Assembly: GCF_051991245.1 (NCBI RefSeq) | Contig: NC_135421.1 | Coordinates: 3,729,557-3,793,556 of the forward strand | DNA length: 64,000 nt | Source: Festucalex cinctus | Lineage: Eukaryota; Chordata; Actinopteri; Syngnathiformes; Syngnathidae | Direction: 5' to 3' | Shown: piece by piece, positions 62,514-64,000 of the stretch | How positions within the stretch are numbered: the stretch's first letter is position 1 | How the letters are laid out: every line of letters begins with the position of its first letter | Translations under genes and position numbers: made by a program | Notes under the pieces: generated by a model | What the model was told of the DNA's origin: nothing | The model's input: only the letters and a program-made list of their open reading frames with translations | Database searches by the model: none

Positions 62514-64000
62514 TCCATCCATCCATCCATCCATCCATCCATCTTCTTCCGCTTATCCGGGGTCGGGTCGCGGGGGCAGCAGCTTCAGGAGGGAAACCCA
62601 GACTTCCCTCTCCCCAGCCACTTCAACCAGCTCCTCCGGTGGGATCCCGAGGCGTTCCCAGGCCAACCGAGAGACATAGTCTCTCCAGCGTGTCCTGGGT
62701 CGTCCCCGCGGCCTCCCGCCAGTGGGACATGCCCGGAACACCTCCCCAGGGAGGCGTCCAGGAGGCATCCGAACCAGATGCCCGAGCCACCTCAGCTGGC
62801 TCCTCTCAACGCGGAGGAGCAGCGGCTCGACTCCGAGTCCCTCCCGGATGACCGAGCTTCTCACCCTATCTCTAAGGGAGAGCCCGGACACCCTGCGGAG
62901 GAAACTCATTTCGGCCGCTTGTATCCGGGATCTCGTTCTTTCGGTCACGACCCACAGCTCGTGACCATAGGTGAGGGTTGGAACGTAGATCGACCGGTAA
63001 ATCGAGAGCTTTGCCTTTTGGCTCAGCTCTTTCTTTACCACGACGGACCGATACAGAGTCCGCATCACTGCAGACGCTGCACCGATCCGCCTGTCGATCT
63101 CCCGCTCCATCCTCCCCTCACTCGTGAACAAGACCCCAAGATACTTGAACTCCTCCACTTGGGGCAGGATCTCATCCCCGACCTGAAGACGACACTCCAC
63201 CCTTTTCCGACTGAGGACCATGGTCTCGGATTTGGAGGTGCTGATCCTCATCCCAGCCGCTTCACACTCGGCTGCGAACCGCTCCAGTGAGAGCTGAAGG
63301 CCCCGGCCTGATGAAGCCAACAGCACCACATCATCTGCAAAGAGCAGCGATGCAATGCTGAGGCCACCAAACCGGAACCCCTCCACGCCTCGGCTGCGCC
63401 TAGAAATTCTGTCTATAAAAGTTATGAACAGAATCGGTGACAAAGGGCAACCTTGGCGGAGTCCAACCCTCACCGGAAATGAATCCGACTTACTGCCGGC
63501 AATGCGGACCAAACTCTGGCAACGGTCGTACAGGGACCGAACAGCCCGTATCAAGGGGCCCGGCACCCCGTACTCCCGAAGCACCCCCCACAGAACTCCC
63601 CGAGGGACACGGTCGAACGCCTTCTCCAAATCCACAAAACACATGTGGACTGGTTGAGCGAACTCCCACGCACCCTCGAGGATCCTGTGGAGGGTGTAGA
63701 GCTGGTCCACTGTTCCACGGCCAGGACGAAAACCACACTGCTCCTCCTGAATCCGAGATTCGACCTCCCGACGGACCCTCCTCTCCAGCACCAATGAATT
63801 GACCTTACCAGGGAGGCTGAGGAGTGTGATCCCTCTGTAGTTGGAACACACCCTCCGGTCCCCCTTCTTAAAAAGGGGGACCACCACCCCGGTCTGCCAA
63901 TCCAGAGGCACTGTCCCCGATGTCCACGCGATGTTGTAGAGACGTGTCAACCACGACAGCCCCACAACATCCAGAGTCTTTAGGAACTCCGGGCGGATCT
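62514..64000 (-). mobile_element. Rex3-type (RTE) LINE, RT open to window edge
   Basis: On the minus strand a single frame is open from the window end at 64000 to the stop at 62553 (at least 481 codons). Motifs in order: WTSGTVPLDWQTGVVVPLFK, NYRGITLLSLPGK, QCGFRPGRGTVDQLY, VDLEKAFDRVPRGVLW, RQGCPLSPILFITFIDRIS, catalytic LLFADDVVLLASS, then C-terminal QLRWLGHLVRMPPG and RPRTRWRDYVSRLAW. The 3' end is gcggaagaag then (ggat)n = catc repeats at 62514-62541. The intact catalytic Asp pair and open frame contrast with the dead copy at 41520-42699. Its endonuclease half lies beyond the window. Confidence 0.95.

Overview
The window looks like teleost-fish nuclear DNA. It carries one multi-exon vertebrate gene with GT-AG introns, embedded in fish-type repeats: a Rex3/RTE LINE with a GATG tail, V-SINEs, L1- and L2-like LINEs, a DIRS-type retrotransposon, many hAT/Harbinger/Tc1-type non-autonomous elements, and long TA, CA and GA microsatellites. 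Nothing bacterial, organellar or CRISPR-like was seen.

The only host gene that can be supported is an integrin beta subunit on the minus strand. Eleven coding exons are joined here by eye, from the signal-peptide exon at 56562-56616 down to an I-EGF exon at 4815-5047. They give 1672 nt (557 codons plus one base) with every splice phase matching. The product runs signal peptide, PSI, hybrid part 1, beta-I (MIDAS/ADMIDAS/LIMBS residues present), hybrid part 2, I-EGF 1-2. The remaining I-EGF modules, beta-tail, membrane span and cytoplasmic tail must lie beyond position 1. A splice acceptor just upstream of the ATG implies a non-coding 5' exon above 56620. The protein belongs to the beta1/beta2/beta7 group and reads as a beta2-like/beta1-like mosaic.

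Region by region. 1-2.2 kb: L1-like ORF2. 3.3-4.4 kb: G-rich poly(A) retroposon with a perfect TSD. 5.2-8.3 kb: decayed nuclease (YqaJ-like) + PHD + THAP DNA transposon. 12.2-15.2 kb: near-complete RTE with a 17-bp TSD. 15.4-26 kb: hAT, Harbinger and V-SINE copies and a long foldback element. 26.6-28.9 kb: internally repetitive non-coding repeat. 31-34 kb: exons 9 to 7, with two MITEs crowding exon 9. 34.8-36.8 kb: two rDNA-derived (18S end/ITS1) segments, one inside a hAT element. 38-40.1 kb: exons 6 to 4. 40.2-47.6 kb: Rex3 copy, exon 3, and a three-deep nest (hAT in V-SINE in LINE). 51.5-56.6 kb: exons 2 and 1 flanking a DIRS element. 57-62.5 kb: SINE clusters, a GA tract and an 870-bp minisatellite. 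62.5-64 kb: a Rex3 RT open to the window edge.

The transposons do not form a pathway with the gene. They are its intronic load: introns 9 and 10 (about 11 and 16 kb) are mostly transposons, while introns 4 and 7 are only 73 and 88 bp. The most unusual items are the captured rDNA/ITS1, the nuclease-THAP transposon, the DIRS element with a truncated recombinase, and the dated nests of insertions.
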